Source: Acetobacter sp. | GTDB taxonomy: Bacteria; Pseudomonadota; Alphaproteobacteria; Acetobacterales; Acetobacteraceae | Length of the DNA stretch: 64,000 bases | Direction: 5' to 3' | Assembly: GCF_022483985.1 (NCBI RefSeq) | Contig: NZ_JAKVME010000001.1 | Coordinates: 806,001 to 870,000, forward strand | Shown here: positions 19,226-28,788 of the stretch, one piece after another | Layout of the letters: every line of letters starts with the position of its first letter | How positions within the stretch are numbered: the stretch's first letter is position 1 | Notes under the pieces: model-generated | Database searches by the model: none | What the model was told of the DNA's origin: nothing | Seen by the model: only the letters and a program-made list of their open reading frames with translations | Program-made: the position numbers and the translations under genes

Positions 19226-19485
19226 GTTCAGTCAGACTGGTCCGACGTGTGAATAATGCACGTCGGCTTCGGACGTTCAGAGAACCGGGTAGGCACCTCC
19301 ACTTTCCATTTCGAGGTCGCGTAACCAGCCAGTGACCGGATGGGCCTGACTGTGCGGAAGATTGTTAGAGCGGTATCCGTTCAGGCTGGATCACGGGTGT
19401 CGTTCTCAAGAATCTCTCTGTCAGGTGTCCATTGAATGGTCCTGCATGAAAACTATTTTTATTTTTATTATCAATATAATACATG
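19226..19485. other. Intergenic stretch between fasciclin gene and alaS
   Basis: About 260 bases between convergent genes with no supported CDS. The distal part is AT-rich. ORFs here lack ribosome-binding sites and recognisable products. Confidence 0.4.
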
Positions 19486-19514
19486 AAAAACCTGACCGTG
19501 TTTCTTCGGTCAGG
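19486..19514 (-). terminator. Rho-independent terminator downstream of alaS
   Basis: On the minus strand CCTGACCG pairs perfectly with CGGTCAGG around an 8-base loop, followed by TTTTT. It sits about 100 bases past the alaS stop codon. Confidence 0.8.
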
Positions 19515-19554
19515 CAGCGTCGGAGCACGGAAATTTTTCGTGTAACAAATGACG

Positions 19555-19593
19555 CACCATCCGGATAACATGACACGTGTTACCCGGATGGTG
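19555..19593. repeat. 16-bp inverted repeat near the alaS 3' end
   Basis: CACCATCCGGATAACA and TGTTACCCGGATGGTG pair with a single mismatch around a 7-base loop. It lies 18 bases past the alaS stop, without a T tract. It may be an auxiliary terminator or mRNA 3'-end protection structure. Confidence 0.6.
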
Positions 19594-19611
19594 GTTAGCA
19601 GTTCCTGCTGG

Positions 19612-22269
19612 TCAGGCGCTTACAGCGGCCTCAATTCCGGCACGCACGGCGTTGAGTGCCGCATCGGCTGCGCCGACATCCGGCCCACCTGCCTGCGCCA
19701 TATCCCGACGTCCACCGCCACCCTTGCCGCCAAGAGCCTCGCTTGCCGCCTTGACGAGGGAGACGGCGTCAATCCCTTCTGGCAGGGCCGGGCTGACGGA
19801 CACCACGACGCTGGCTTTTCCATCAGCCGTTGAAACAAGGGCGACGACACCTTCGCCAATCTGCTTGCCGATCGTGTCGGCCAGTCCCTTGAGTTCCTTC
19901 GCCGGGGTTTCTCCGACATTGCGGCCCGCAAAAGAAATGCCTGCTATGGTCTCGACCTTGGTTGCATTGCTTCCACCGGCCGCCAGCTTGCGCTGAAGGT
20001 CGGAGATTTTCCGCTCCATGATCTTCCGTTCGTCGAGAAGTGTGGCGAGGCGCTCTGGCGCTTCGGTCATGGTCACTTTCAGCATCGCGGCAATCTGCGA
20101 AAGACGCTCTTCGTTGGCCACAGCCGCAGCTTCGGCAGCGGAGCCAGCTACGGCCTCGATCCGTCGGACGCCTGCCGAAACACCGGTTTCCGAGGAAATC
20201 CGGAACAGGCCGATATCGCCCGTGCGACTGACATGCGTTCCGCCGCATAGCTCGACTGACCACGCAGGCTTGCTGCCGTCAGCATCCCTGCCGCCCATGG
20301 AGACGACGCGAACTTCCTCGCCATATTTTTCACCGAACAGAGCCATCGCCCCTTCGGCCGAAGCCTCATCCGGCGTCATGATGCGGGTCGTGACGGCCGT
20401 GTTCCCTCGGATACGGGCGTTCACTTCAGCCTCGATCTCGTTCAGTTCCTCGCGGGTGATCGGGCGTGGCTGGCTGACATCGAAACGCAGGCGGTCCGGT
20501 GTGTTGAGGCTGCCTTTCTGCATGACATGATCGCCCAGACGACGACGCATCGCTTCATGCAGGAGATGAGTTGCGGAATGATGTGCACGGATGGCGGAGC
20601 GGCGGGCGTGATCGACCTTCGCGGTGACGGCCATACCGGTCTTCAGGGTGCCTTCCGTGACGGTGCCATAATGCACCAGCAGGTCACCAAGCTTTTTCTG
20701 GGTGTCCGAGATGGCCACCTTTACGCCTGATGCTTCGATCTCACCGGTATCGCCAACCTGTCCGCCACTTTCGCCATAGAAAGGGGTCTGGTTGAGAAGG
20801 ATCGCAACCTCGGTGCCCGGTCCGGCGGTTTCAACGCTGACGCCAGCCGAAGCAATAAGCTGTATCTCCGCCTGAGCCGTTTCCGTGCTGTAGCCAAGGA
20901 ATTCAGTCGCGCCGAACCTGTCGCGCGCCTCGAACCAGACGGTCTCGACGGCGGTGTCGCCCGAACCGGACCATGCGGCACGGGCACGATCCCGCTGCAC
21001 CTTCATGGCGGCTTCAAAGCCCGGAACGTCCACCAGATGACCACTTGAACGCAGAGCATCCTGCGTCAGATCGAGCGGGAAACCGAACGTATCGTACAGC
21101 TTGAAGGCCACATCGCCCGGCAGGGCACCACCCGCTGACAGTTTGTCCGTTTCTTCCGTCAGGAGCGACAGTCCGCGACCGAGCATCGCCTTGAAGCGCT
21201 CTTCTTCGCCGCGCATCGTTTCACGGATCAGGGCTTCCGCCTGAGTGAGTTCAGGATAGGCCGCGCCCATCTGCTGAATCAGGGCAGGGAGCAGCTTGTA
21301 GAAGACCGGCTCGGACGTGCCCATCATGTGCAGATGGCGCATGGCGCGACGCATGATGCGACGCAGCACATAGCCGCGACCATCCTTGGATGGAAGGATG
21401 CCGTCGGAGATCAGGAAGGCTGTGGAGCGCAGATGGTCGGCGACGATACGGTGGCTCGCCCTGAACGGGCCGTCCGCGTCCTGCGATGTCACCTCGGCGG
21501 AGGCGAGGATCAGGGAACGGAAAGTATCGGTGTCATAGTTGTCGCGCTTGCCCTGCATGATGGCGGCGAAGCGTTCGAGACCCATGCCCGTATCAATCGA
21601 AGGGCGGGGAAGCGGCGTGCGCGTTCCCGGTGGGTCCTCGAAGAACTGCATGAACACGAGGTTCCAGATTTCTACGAAGCGATCTCCATCCTCGTCAGGA
21701 GAACCCGGAGGACCACCGAATACATCGGGACCGTGATCATAGAAGATTTCCGAGCAGGGACCGCAGGGACCGACGTCGCCCATGCGCCAGAAATTGTCCG
21801 AAGTCGAGATACGGATGATGCGGTCATCGGTCAGACCGGCAATCTTACGCCACAGTCCCGCCGCTTCCTCGTCTTCCGAATAGACCGTGACGAGGAGTTT
21901 CTCTTTCGATAGTCCGAAATCCTTCGTGATCAGATTCCAGGCCAGTTCAATAGCACCGGGCTTGAAATAATTCCCGAAAGAGAAGTTTCCCATCATCTCG
22001 AAGAAAGTGTGATGCCGGGCTGTGTAGCCGACATTGTCGAGATCGTTATGTTTGCCGCCAGCCCGTACAACCTTCTGCGCGGTTGTGGCGCGCGCGTAGG
22101 GGCGGGTTTCCTGACCGGTAAAGACGTTCTTGAACTGCACCATTCCGGCATTGGTGAACAGCAGCGTCGGGTCATTACTGGGAACCAGTGATGACGAGGG
22201 GACGATCTGATGGTCGTTGGACGCAAAATAATCCAGAAAAGCGGAGCGGATTTCATTTGTTGTTGGCAT
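19612..22269 (-). CDS. alaS: Alanyl-tRNA synthetase
   Basis: AlaRS charges tRNA-Ala and clears mischarged Ser/Gly. The protein is full length at 885 residues. It begins with the catalytic domain ([41 protein letters not shown]), then tRNA recognition, an editing domain with zinc ligands in [12 protein letters not shown] and [10 protein letters not shown], and a C-Ala domain ending in a glycine-rich run. The start codon is the only ATG that preserves the conserved N-terminus [13 protein letters not shown]. The gene stands alone between a GtrA-type gene and its own terminators. Confidence 0.98.
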   Translation of the reverse strand: MPTTNEIRSAFLDYFASNDHQIVPSSSLVPSNDPTLLFTNAGMVQFKNVFTGQETRPYARATTAQKVVRAGGKHNDLDNVGYTARHHTFFEMMGNFSFGNYFKPGAIELAWNLITKDFGLSKEKLLVTVYSEDEEAAGLWRKIAGLTDDRIIRISTSDNFWRMGDVGPCGPCSEIFYDHGPDVFGGPPGSPDEDGDRFVEIWNLVFMQFFEDPPGTRTPLPRPSIDTGMGLERFAAIMQGKRDNYDTDTFRSLILASAEVTSQDADGPFRASHRIVADHLRSTAFLISDGILPSKDGRGYVLRRIMRRAMRHLHMMGTSEPVFYKLLPALIQQMGAAYPELTQAEALIRETMRGEEERFKAMLGRGLSLLTEETDKLSAGGALPGDVAFKLYDTFGFPLDLTQDALRSSGHLVDVPGFEAAMKVQRDRARAAWSGSGDTAVETVWFEARDRFGATEFLGYSTETAQAEIQLIASAGVSVETAGPGTEVAILLNQTPFYGESGGQVGDTGEIEASGVKVAISDTQKKLGDLLVHYGTVTEGTLKTGMAVTAKVDHARRSAIRAHHSATHLLHEAMRRRLGDHVMQKGSLNTPDRLRFDVSQPRPITREELNEIEAEVNARIRGNTAVTTRIMTPDEASAEGAMALFGEKYGEEVRVVSMGGRDADGSKPAWSVELCGGTHVSRTGDIGLFRISSETGVSAGVRRIEAVAGSAAEAAAVANEERLSQIAAMLKVTMTEAPERLATLLDERKIMERKISDLQRKLAAGGSNATKVETIAGISFAGRNVGETPAKELKGLADTIGKQIGEGVVALVSTADGKASVVVSVSPALPEGIDAVSLVKAASEALGGKGGGGRRDMAQAGGPDVGAADAALNAVRAGIEAAVSA

Positions 22270-22379
22270 GGTGCGGAAGAGCGTCCTGTGGCGGCTGCCG
22301 TCTGTCAGCGACAGCCGGTAAGCAAGAAAGATATCTGAGGCACGATATTAGCGCAGTCGGTGCCAGCAGGGAAAGGTGG

Positions 22380-22889
22380 CTAGGAGTGATGACAGGACGA
22401 TGGTGACTCATCATCCGGGCATTGTGGGAGTTCTGCATCAGCCATGCCGGCTGAGATTTCCGCGAGATCCATGACAGATTTTGGAGGTCTTTCGCGGAAG
22501 ACAAGCCTTTCGCTCAGCTTGAAATTGGCTGTCATGCCAGCAAGCGCGCCTGCTGCGAGAGCTACGACCGGATGGTGCACACAGAAGGGCGAGAGAAAGA
22601 ACAGGACGTAAACCGTGCCGCGATTCAGCAGAAAGCCCAGACTGTTGGCGGAGAGAAAACGCAGCCACTGGAGAACCGGATGGTCGTGCCTCCCAACATC
22701 GCCGAACGTCCAGAATCGATTGATGGCCCAGTTGAGACTGGCGGCTACGAAATAAGCGGCGAGGGTGGCTGCGTTCAGCCCGATGAAATCCCTTAATCCA
22801 TAGACGGTGCCTGTATCCCAGAGAAAGCCCAGACTGCCGACCACTGCGAATCTGAAAAGACGCAGGACAGAAGACTTCCGGTCAGCCAT
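22380..22889 (-). CDS. GtrA-family membrane protein
   Basis: The 169-residue protein has four predicted membrane helices and the GtrA pattern: LFRFAVVGSLGFLWDTGTVY, ATLAAYFVAASLNWAINRFWTF and a C-terminal ANFKLSERLVFR. GtrA proteins are thought to flip or hand over polyprenyl-linked sugars during envelope glycosylation. AGGAA lies 7 bases before the chosen ATG, and upstream in-frame sequence overlaps the ompA terminator, so longer starts are unlikely. No glycosyltransferase partner is adjacent. The C-terminal ~35 residues are acidic and unrelated to the family. Confidence 0.85.
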   Translation of the reverse strand: MADRKSSVLRLFRFAVVGSLGFLWDTGTVYGLRDFIGLNAATLAAYFVAASLNWAINRFWTFGDVGRHDHPVLQWLRFLSANSLGFLLNRGTVYVLFFLSPFCVHHPVVALAAGALAGMTANFKLSERLVFRERPPKSVMDLAEISAGMADAELPQCPDDESPSSCHHS

Positions 22890-22913
22890 GGATGGTTCCT
22901 GAGCAATAAACAT

Positions 22914-22940
22914 AAAAAAAGGGCGCCTCGAAAGGCGCCC
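22914..22940 (-). terminator. Rho-independent terminator of the ompA-type gene
   Basis: On the minus strand GGGCGCCT pairs with AGGCGCCC around a 4-base TTCG loop and is followed by seven Ts. A perfect stem with a tetraloop, 38 bases past the stop. Confidence 0.95.
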
Positions 22941-22977
22941 TTCTTCGTAGCGTTTCCTGAAAGATCCGGAAAGCGGA

Positions 22978-24105
22978 TCAGTGCAGGATGATTTCCACGC
23001 GACGGTTCTGAGGCTCGCGAGTGTTCGGGCCTGTCGGAACCAGCGGGTGAGCTTCGCCGTAACCATGGATGTCGATGGCGGAAGCAGGAACGCCGTCACG
23101 GATCAGCTCAGCCTTGACGCCGTTTGCACGACGGAGGGAGAGACCCATGTTGTACTTCGCACCAGCAGCGCCGCCACGAGCCGACGAGTTGTCGGTGTAG
23201 CCGTTGACTTCGATGCGCGTCGTCTGAACGTGCGTGGAAGCCTGAGCGGCCTCAGCGACGATCTGGCGAGCGCGTGCCGTCAGGTTGGACTTATCCCAGT
23301 CGAAGAAGACGAGGTAAGTGCGAGCTGCCTGCGGAGGCGGGGGAGCCACGACGGGCACCGGCGGCGGAGCCGGAGGAGCCGTATCGAACGCATAGCGCAG
23401 ACCGACGATGAACTGGTGGTTGAAGCGATGATCGAAGCTGGTGTTGCCGCTGCCGATCTTCGCGCCGCCAGGAGCATACGCTGTGGTCTTGAACGCGCCG
23501 TCAGAGAAAGTCTGACCGATCATGCGGTATTCGGTTGTGACCTGCAGACCCGGAACGCCCGTGTCGTAGGATGCACCAACGATACCCTGATACGCGAAGC
23601 TGCCGTTCGTGCCGCCGAGACGTGAACGTGAGCCGTTGGCAAAGTTCGAGTCAGTCGGGTTGTAGTGCTGCCACAGGTAACCTGCACCGACACCGACGAA
23701 CGGTGTGACAGGCGCATCGATACCGAACTGCTTCAGGTCGATGTCATACAGGACGTTGACGAGGCCACCATAGGACTGGTCGCTGCCACGCGTCTTGTTG
23801 TTGGCGACGCCGGCGCCGTTGCGGTGGTTGATTTCGGAGTAGTTGTAAACACCCTCGACCTCAACGCGCAGACCGTTGCCGAAGCCCCAGCCGAATGCAC
23901 CAAAGCCGGTAAAGCCGTTCTGGTGACGGTACTTGGAGCTGACGGTGCTCTGTGAACCCGGATCCCATGTGCTGGCATGCTGGGTCTGTGTCAGGTCATA
24001 ACCACCGCCGATATTGACGTACGGGCCGGTGATCGTTGTTGCGGAAGCAGCAACCGGTGCTGCTGCCATCAGTGTGGTTGCGAGTAACGCACTGCGGAGA
24101 CGCAT
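22978..24105 (-). CDS. OmpA-family outer-membrane protein
   Basis: The 375-residue protein has a signal peptide (RSALLATTLMAAAPVAASA), an N-terminal beta-barrel (GPYVNIGGGYDLT and repeated aromatic-ended strands such as FGWGFGNGLRVEVEGVYNYSE), a Pro/Val linker near 255-270 and a C-terminal OmpA peptidoglycan-binding domain. The latter shows YLVFFDWDKSNLTARARQIV, the TRIEVNGYTDNS element and the end motif NTREPQNRRVEIIL. It tethers the outer membrane to peptidoglycan. GAGGA precedes the ATG. It is flanked by strong terminators on both sides, so it forms a monocistronic, probably highly expressed unit. Confidence 0.93.
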   Translation of the reverse strand: MRLRSALLATTLMAAAPVAASATTITGPYVNIGGGYDLTQTQHASTWDPGSQSTVSSKYRHQNGFTGFGAFGWGFGNGLRVEVEGVYNYSEINHRNGAGVANNKTRGSDQSYGGLVNVLYDIDLKQFGIDAPVTPFVGVGAGYLWQHYNPTDSNFANGSRSRLGGTNGSFAYQGIVGASYDTGVPGLQVTTEYRMIGQTFSDGAFKTTAYAPGGAKIGSGNTSFDHRFNHQFIVGLRYAFDTAPPAPPPVPVVAPPPPQAARTYLVFFDWDKSNLTARARQIVAEAAQASTHVQTTRIEVNGYTDNSSARGGAAGAKYNMGLSLRRANGVKAELIRDGVPASAIDIHGYGEAHPLVPTGPNTREPQNRRVEIILH

Positions 24106-24186
24106 TTTTTCGTCCTCATTTATCAACTGTTTGGGCTGGACCGATGAAATGCGGTCCCTTGCCCCTACAGGCTGTCTAAAAGCCCT

Positions 24187-24219
24187 ATAAAACGATGGGT
24201 TCCGTGAATGGAACCCATC
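24187..24219 (-). terminator. Probable terminator of aroKB
   Basis: GATGGGTTCC and GGAACCCATC form a perfect 10-bp stem with a 6-base loop. On the minus strand it is followed by GTTTTAT. It lies about 170 bases past the aroKB stop and 80 bases before ompA, so it may separate the two units or act in the ompA leader. Confidence 0.65.
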
Positions 24220-24389
24220 TGATGGGGCTTTCACCCATTACACGCCATAGGCGTGATTTATTTGCAACAGTTCATGTTCGGGTCATGAACTTTCTATGTT
24301 GCAAAAGGTGTTAACCCTCTTGTTTTTCCCCAGCCAGAACGTCCGTAGATGGCTGGCTGATGATGGTTTTGTAACGACCTATGTGGCTT

Positions 24390-26216
24390 TTAGATGTCAG
24401 TCGCGCGAACAGCGTGTGTCTGCATCGCATCTGGCGCACATCCATCTTCCACAAGAACATCATGAACCGCCTGGGCCGGGACATCCCGACAGGTGAAGGC
24501 CTGACCGATTCCCCGGACCAGCACGAATTTGAGTCTGCCGTCATGCATCTTCTTGTCCCTTGTCATGTGGTCAAGAAGCGTACGGGCCTCAAAAGTGCGG
24601 CCAAGCTGGGAAATCCGCGCAGGCATTCCGGTTTCATCAAGATGAGCCGTCACCCTGTCGAGATCTTCCTGCGAACAGTATCCCAGACGCACGGAGATCA
24701 TGAAAGCCAGCCGGAGGCCTATGGAGACCGCCTCTCCGTGCAGGAGAGTGCCGTTATAGCCCATCTCCGCCTCAAGAGCGTGACCAAACGTGTGACCGAG
24801 GTTGAGGAGTGCGCGGCCTCCTTCCGGTTTCTGTTCGAACTCATCGTCGGTCACGATGGCCGCCTTGAAGGCGCAGGCTCGCTCGACAGCCTCAGCCAGT
24901 GCGTCGGGGTCCTGTGAAATGACGGAAGCGCCATGTCGTTCACACCAGGTGAACAGATCCGCATCACCGATGAGACCAGCTTTCACAATTTCGGCATAAC
25001 CGGCCCGAATCTCGCGCACAGGCAAAGTCGCCAGACTTGAAACGTCCGCCAGCACCATCGTCGGCTGATGGAAGGCGCCGAGCAGGTTCTTGCCCCAGGA
25101 CGTGTTGATGCCGGTTTTGCCGCCAACAGAAGAATCAACCTGCGACAGCAATGTTGTCGGCATCTGGACGAAAGGCAGCCCGCGGAGTGTAGCGGAAGCG
25201 GCGAACCCCGCCAGATCACCGATCACGCCGCCGCCGAGAGCGATGACGGTGGTCCGCCGCTCGACCTTCTGCTCCAGCATGGCGTCCGTGACGCGCTGGA
25301 ACTCACTCAGCGATTTCGACTGTTCACCCGGCGGCACGACGATTGCCTGAACGGCAAAGCCCGAATCTGTCAGGGATTCCAGCAGAGGATGGAGGTAAAG
25401 TTCAGCGACCGTCGTGTCGGAAACCACGATGACACGCTTCTGCGGCAGCATCGTCGCCAGCAGGGCGCCTGCACGCTCTATCAGGCCGGTGCCGATGACG
25501 ACTTCGTAAGGATTGCGCTCAAGCCGCACCGGCAGGCGACGCGGGCGGTGATTCAGGGCCAGCGCCTCGATGACGCGGGTTGTGGCGTTGTCCACGTTGT
25601 CTTCTCCACATTGCACGATGATATCAGCCTCGGCGTAAACCGGATGACGAACCAGCATCAGCCGTTCGAGCACCTCACGCGGTTTCGGGCCGTTCAGAAG
25701 CGGCCTGTGCGTCCGGCCGCTGACCCGCTTCAGCAGCACAGGCAGGGGGCAGCGCAGCCAGACCGAGATGGCGCGCTCCCGGATGAGCGCGCGGGTCTGC
25801 TCGTTCATGAAAGCGCCGCCGCCCGTTGCGATCACGCGGGAAGGGCCGTCGATCAGCCGTTTCAGGACGCGCCGTTCGCCGTCCCGAAAGGCGTCCTCGC
25901 CATAAAGGCGGAAGACATCGTTGATTGAGCAGCCTGCCGCCCGCTCGATTTCGGCGTCGGCATCGACAAATCCGAGTCCGAGGCGCTGGGCGAGCCGACG
26001 GCCTATGGTTGATTTTCCGGCTCCCATCAGGCCGATCAGCAGGATGCTGCGACCACAGAGAGGACCAAAGCCTGTGCTGCTGCGAACCGCATCGAGATTG
26101 AGCGGGAGCGCAGGCGCGGGCTCCGGGATCGTGTCCGGAGGCGGGGAGGGAGGCAACGCAGGCATCTGCTCCGGCAGGGCTGCATTCCCCCGTTCAGGTA
26201 AGAATGGGCGTGACAT
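24390..26216 (-). CDS. aroKB: Fused shikimate kinase / 3-dehydroquinate synthase
   Basis: One polypeptide of about 608 residues carries two shikimate-pathway enzymes. The N-terminal ~45 residues are Pro-rich and probably disordered. Residues ~55-215 are shikimate kinase with Walker A GLMGAGKST (62-70), the DADAEIERAAG segment and GGGAFMNEQTR. Residues ~225-600 are 3-dehydroquinate synthase with NAD-binding PPGEQSKSLSEF, ALGGGVIGDLAGFAAS, the active-site run QVDSSVGGKTGIN and the metal ligands in NLGHTFGHALE. The two activities are non-consecutive steps of chorismate synthesis. No good ribosome-binding site marks the start; a start 13 codons upstream is possible. It is divergent from the small anchored protein gene and xerD. 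Confidence 0.95.
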   Translation of the reverse strand: MSRPFLPERGNAALPEQMPALPPSPPPDTIPEPAPALPLNLDAVRSSTGFGPLCGRSILLIGLMGAGKSTIGRRLAQRLGLGFVDADAEIERAAGCSINDVFRLYGEDAFRDGERRVLKRLIDGPSRVIATGGGAFMNEQTRALIRERAISVWLRCPLPVLLKRVSGRTHRPLLNGPKPREVLERLMLVRHPVYAEADIIVQCGEDNVDNATTRVIEALALNHRPRRLPVRLERNPYEVVIGTGLIERAGALLATMLPQKRVIVVSDTTVAELYLHPLLESLTDSGFAVQAIVVPPGEQSKSLSEFQRVTDAMLEQKVERRTTVIALGGGVIGDLAGFAASATLRGLPFVQMPTTLLSQVDSSVGGKTGINTSWGKNLLGAFHQPTMVLADVSSLATLPVREIRAGYAEIVKAGLIGDADLFTWCERHGASVISQDPDALAEAVERACAFKAAIVTDDEFEQKPEGGRALLNLGHTFGHALEAEMGYNGTLLHGEAVSIGLRLAFMISVRLGYCSQEDLDRVTAHLDETGMPARISQLGRTFEARTLLDHMTRDKKMHDGRLKFVLVRGIGQAFTCRDVPAQAVHDVLVEDGCAPDAMQTHAVRATDI

Positions 26217-26309
26217 GTCGGTTATCGTAACATAGAGCGGGCAAACACACGTCATCGTCGGAACGCGGCGGATATTACCGGCTGCGGGACTGAAAGAATC
26301 GAGGCTGAA

Positions 26310-26579
26310 ATGCGCCGAATCGTCCTTATCGCAGCCGGAGCCGCTGCTGTCGTCATCTGTGGTGGAATCCTCTCTCTGGGAGTGTCGTCCGGTCCGGCGG
26401 CGACCCAGCAGATGGTTCACAAGGAACTCTCCGTGGCCAGCCTGACAGCCGCCGCGCAGCCTGCGCCCGTTTCCGTCATCCCGTCACAGGCAGCCGTCAC
26501 CGCGCCTTCGGCGGCCCCTATTCCCTCACCGGCGTCGGCAGTGCCATCCGCGTCTCCGGCAGCAGCGCCGACACACTGA
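26310..26579 (+). CDS. Small Ala/Pro/Ser-rich anchored protein
   Basis: The 89-residue protein starts with a basic residue pair and a hydrophobic stretch (IVLIAAGAAAVVICGGIL) and continues as an Ala/Pro/Ser-rich chain, probably an extended periplasmic linker. No conserved family is recognised. GAGG lies a few bases before the ATG. It precedes xerD by 62 bases and is divergent from aroKB. The composition is compatible with codon bias alone, so confidence is moderate. Confidence 0.55.
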   Translation: MRRIVLIAAGAAAVVICGGILSLGVSSGPAATQQMVHKELSVASLTAAAQPAPVSVIPSQAAVTAPSAAPIPSPASAVPSASPAAAPTH

Positions 26580-26641
26580 AGGCCACCAGTCGGCGTGCTT
26601 CGGCCGTCTGACGGAGACGCGCCGGGACGCGGGAGAGAAAC

Positions 26642-27613
26642 GTGACTGAGGATGCAGTCGATTCGTTTCTGGAAATGCTGGCGGCTGAACGGGCGGCTGC
26701 TCCTGCGACTCTTGCGGCCTATACGCGGGATCTGGAGCATTGCAGCGCGAGTCTCGGAGCCGAAGGGGAGGCGCTGGCTACGGCTACGGCCGACGCCCTG
26801 AGGCGGTGGGTGGCTGAAATGGCGGCAGACAAGCTGGCCCGCCGCACGATTGCCCGGCGGATTTCCTGTGTCCGCCAGTTCTATCTCTTTCTTCTGAGAG
26901 AAGGGCGGCGGCAGGATAATCCTGCCAGTCAGCTTGATGCGCCGTCACCTGAGCAGACGCTTCCAAAATTCCTCACGGAAAATGAGGTTGCAGCTCTCAT
27001 AGATGCTTCAGCCTCTTCACCGGACAACAGTCCGGCACAGCGCCGACGCTTGTTGCTGGGACGGGCGGCACTCGAACTGCTCTATTCTACCGGGTTGCGA
27101 ATCTCGGAACTGCTGGCCTTGAGGCGGGATATGTTCCGCGAGGAAGCGCGCATGCTGATGGTGCGTGGCAAGGGAGGGCGTGAGCGTCTTGTCCCTCTGT
27201 CCGACCCGGCCCGCGATGCCGTCAGGGCGCTGTTACAGGAAGACGAGTCCCGAAAAAGCCTCTGGCTCTTCCCCGGACGCACGGCCTTGCGCCCCGTCAC
27301 GCGGCAGGGATTCGACAAGATTCTCGCGGATATCGGCGCACGGGCCGGAATCGATCCCGGTCGGTTGTCGCCTCATGTGCTGCGCCATTCCTTTGCAACC
27401 CATATGCTGGCGCATGGAGCGGATCTTCGGGTGCTTCAGACGCTGCTTGGGCACGCAGATATCGCAACCACCCAGATCTATACCCATGTGCAGGCAGACC
27501 GTCTGCGGGCAGCCGTCGAATCGCATCACCCGCTGGGGAAGTCCGCCATCGGGGCGGTCGATGCAGACGGACAGAGTCCCATGCACGAAGACGCTATCGA
27601 GAAAAAACCGTAA
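26642..27613 (+). CDS. xerD: Site-specific tyrosine recombinase XerD
   Basis: XerD works with XerC at the dif site to resolve chromosome dimers. The 323-residue protein has the N-terminal SAM-like DNA-binding domain and all catalytic residues: R153 (TGLRISELL), K177 (RGKGGRER), H245 and R248 (HVLRHSFATHML), H271 (LGHADIATTQIY) and nucleophile Y280. The start is GTG. The C-terminal ~30 residues extend past the usual end. It precedes accA by 65 bases, a typical chromosomal setting, and no phage genes or att-like repeats are nearby, so it is the housekeeping recombinase, not an integrase. Confidence 0.92.
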   Translation: MTEDAVDSFLEMLAAERAAAPATLAAYTRDLEHCSASLGAEGEALATATADALRRWVAEMAADKLARRTIARRISCVRQFYLFLLREGRRQDNPASQLDAPSPEQTLPKFLTENEVAALIDASASSPDNSPAQRRRLLLGRAALELLYSTGLRISELLALRRDMFREEARMLMVRGKGGRERLVPLSDPARDAVRALLQEDESRKSLWLFPGRTALRPVTRQGFDKILADIGARAGIDPGRLSPHVLRHSFATHMLAHGADLRVLQTLLGHADIATTQIYTHVQADRLRAAVESHHPLGKSAIGAVDADGQSPMHEDAIEKKP

Positions 27614-27678
27614 GAAAGAGCGGGTGAGGGAAATCAGCACGCTTGGAATTGTCTGTGAGTGTGCTATCGGCGTCGACC

Positions 27679-28650
27679 ATGCGTCAGTTTCTGGATTTTG
27701 AAAAACCGGTCGCCGAGCTTGAGACCAAGATCGATGGCCTTCGCAACACCGCCGCCGCAGCCGATGGCGGAAGTGATGGCGTCAGCATCGCCGATGAGAT
27801 CGGAAAGCTTTCCGACAAGGTCGAGAAGCAGCTTCGTGCTCTCTACGCCAAGCTCACGCCGTCGCAGAAGGTGCAGGTCGCACGTCACGCGCAGCGGCCG
27901 CATACCCTTGATTACATCAAGGGGCTGATCACTGATTTCACACCGCTTGCGGGCGATCGGCAGTTTGCCGATGACAAGGCCATCGTTGGTGGCCTCGGTC
28001 GTTTCAACGGACAGTCCGTGGTCGTCATCGGGACCGAGCGGGGCTCCGATCTGGAAACCCGCCTACAGCATAATTTCGGCATGGCGCGTCCGGAAGGCTA
28101 TCGTAAGGCCATTCGTCTCATGGAACTGGCCGGACGGTTCCGTCTGCCGATTCTGACTTTTGTGGACACTTCAGGCGCATGGCCCGGCATTGACGCGGAA
28201 GCCCGTGGTCAGGCGGAAGCCATTGCCCGTTCCATCGAGACTTGTCTGACTGTGCCTGTGCCACTGATTGCCACCGTGATTGGTGAGGGCGGCTCGGGTG
28301 GCGCTGTTGCTCTGGCGACGGCTGACCGCGTGCTGATGCTTGAAAACGCCATCTATTCGGTGATTTCACCGGAGGCCTGTGCGTCGATTCTCTGGCGTGA
28401 CCCGAAGCAGGCCGGGACCGCCGCCGAAGCATTGCGTCTGACGGCTCAGGATCTGCGGAAGCTGGGTTTGATCGATCGGATTGTCGAAGAGCCGGTCGGA
28501 GGCGCGCAGCGTGACCCTCAGTCAATGATCGAGAAACTCGGCCAGTCGATTGCACAGGAACTCATGCCGCTTCTGAGTGAAGGCGCGGCGGCCCTTGTCG
28601 CCCAGAGACGCGAAAAGTTCCTTGCCATGGGGCGCAGCGCGCTAAGCTAG
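27679..28650 (+). CDS. accA: Acetyl-CoA carboxylase carboxyltransferase subunit alpha
   Basis: AccA and AccD form the carboxyltransferase that makes malonyl-CoA for fatty acid synthesis. The protein has 323 residues, the standard length, with the N-terminal FLDFEKPVAELETKI, the crotonase-fold core FGMARPEGYRKAIRLMELA, PILTFVDTSGAWPGIDAEARGQ and the oxyanion-hole region GEGGSGGAVALATADRVLMLENAIYSVISPEACASILW. The ATG at 27679 matches the family start MRQFLDFEKP. It follows xerD; accD and accBC are elsewhere. A bidirectional terminator follows. Confidence 0.97.
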   Translation: MRQFLDFEKPVAELETKIDGLRNTAAAADGGSDGVSIADEIGKLSDKVEKQLRALYAKLTPSQKVQVARHAQRPHTLDYIKGLITDFTPLAGDRQFADDKAIVGGLGRFNGQSVVVIGTERGSDLETRLQHNFGMARPEGYRKAIRLMELAGRFRLPILTFVDTSGAWPGIDAEARGQAEAIARSIETCLTVPVPLIATVIGEGGSGGAVALATADRVLMLENAIYSVISPEACASILWRDPKQAGTAAEALRLTAQDLRKLGLIDRIVEEPVGGAQRDPQSMIEKLGQSIAQELMPLLSEGAAALVAQRREKFLAMGRSALS

Positions 28651-28728
28651 AGCAACATCCGATCAGGCGGGATCGTCTGGTCGGATAAAGGGCTCGGTAA
28701 ACAATGTGTTGGGGCTATCAGCCATAAA

Positions 28729-28762
28729 GAAAGGCCCGGAACATCGTGTCCGGGCCTTTCTG
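28729..28762. terminator. Bidirectional terminator between accA and the cinA-like gene
   Basis: AAAGGCCCGGA and TCCGGGCCTTT pair perfectly around an 8-base loop, with A-rich and T-rich flanks, so it can work for both convergent genes. Confidence 0.88.
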
Positions 28763-28788
28763 CATTCTGGGACTCTGACAGGCCCGGA

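Noticed and set aside
26642-27613. xerD as a possible phage or island integrase
   Set aside because: Flanked by core genes (accA, aroKB) with no att repeats, tRNA or phage genes; sequence fits the housekeeping XerD.
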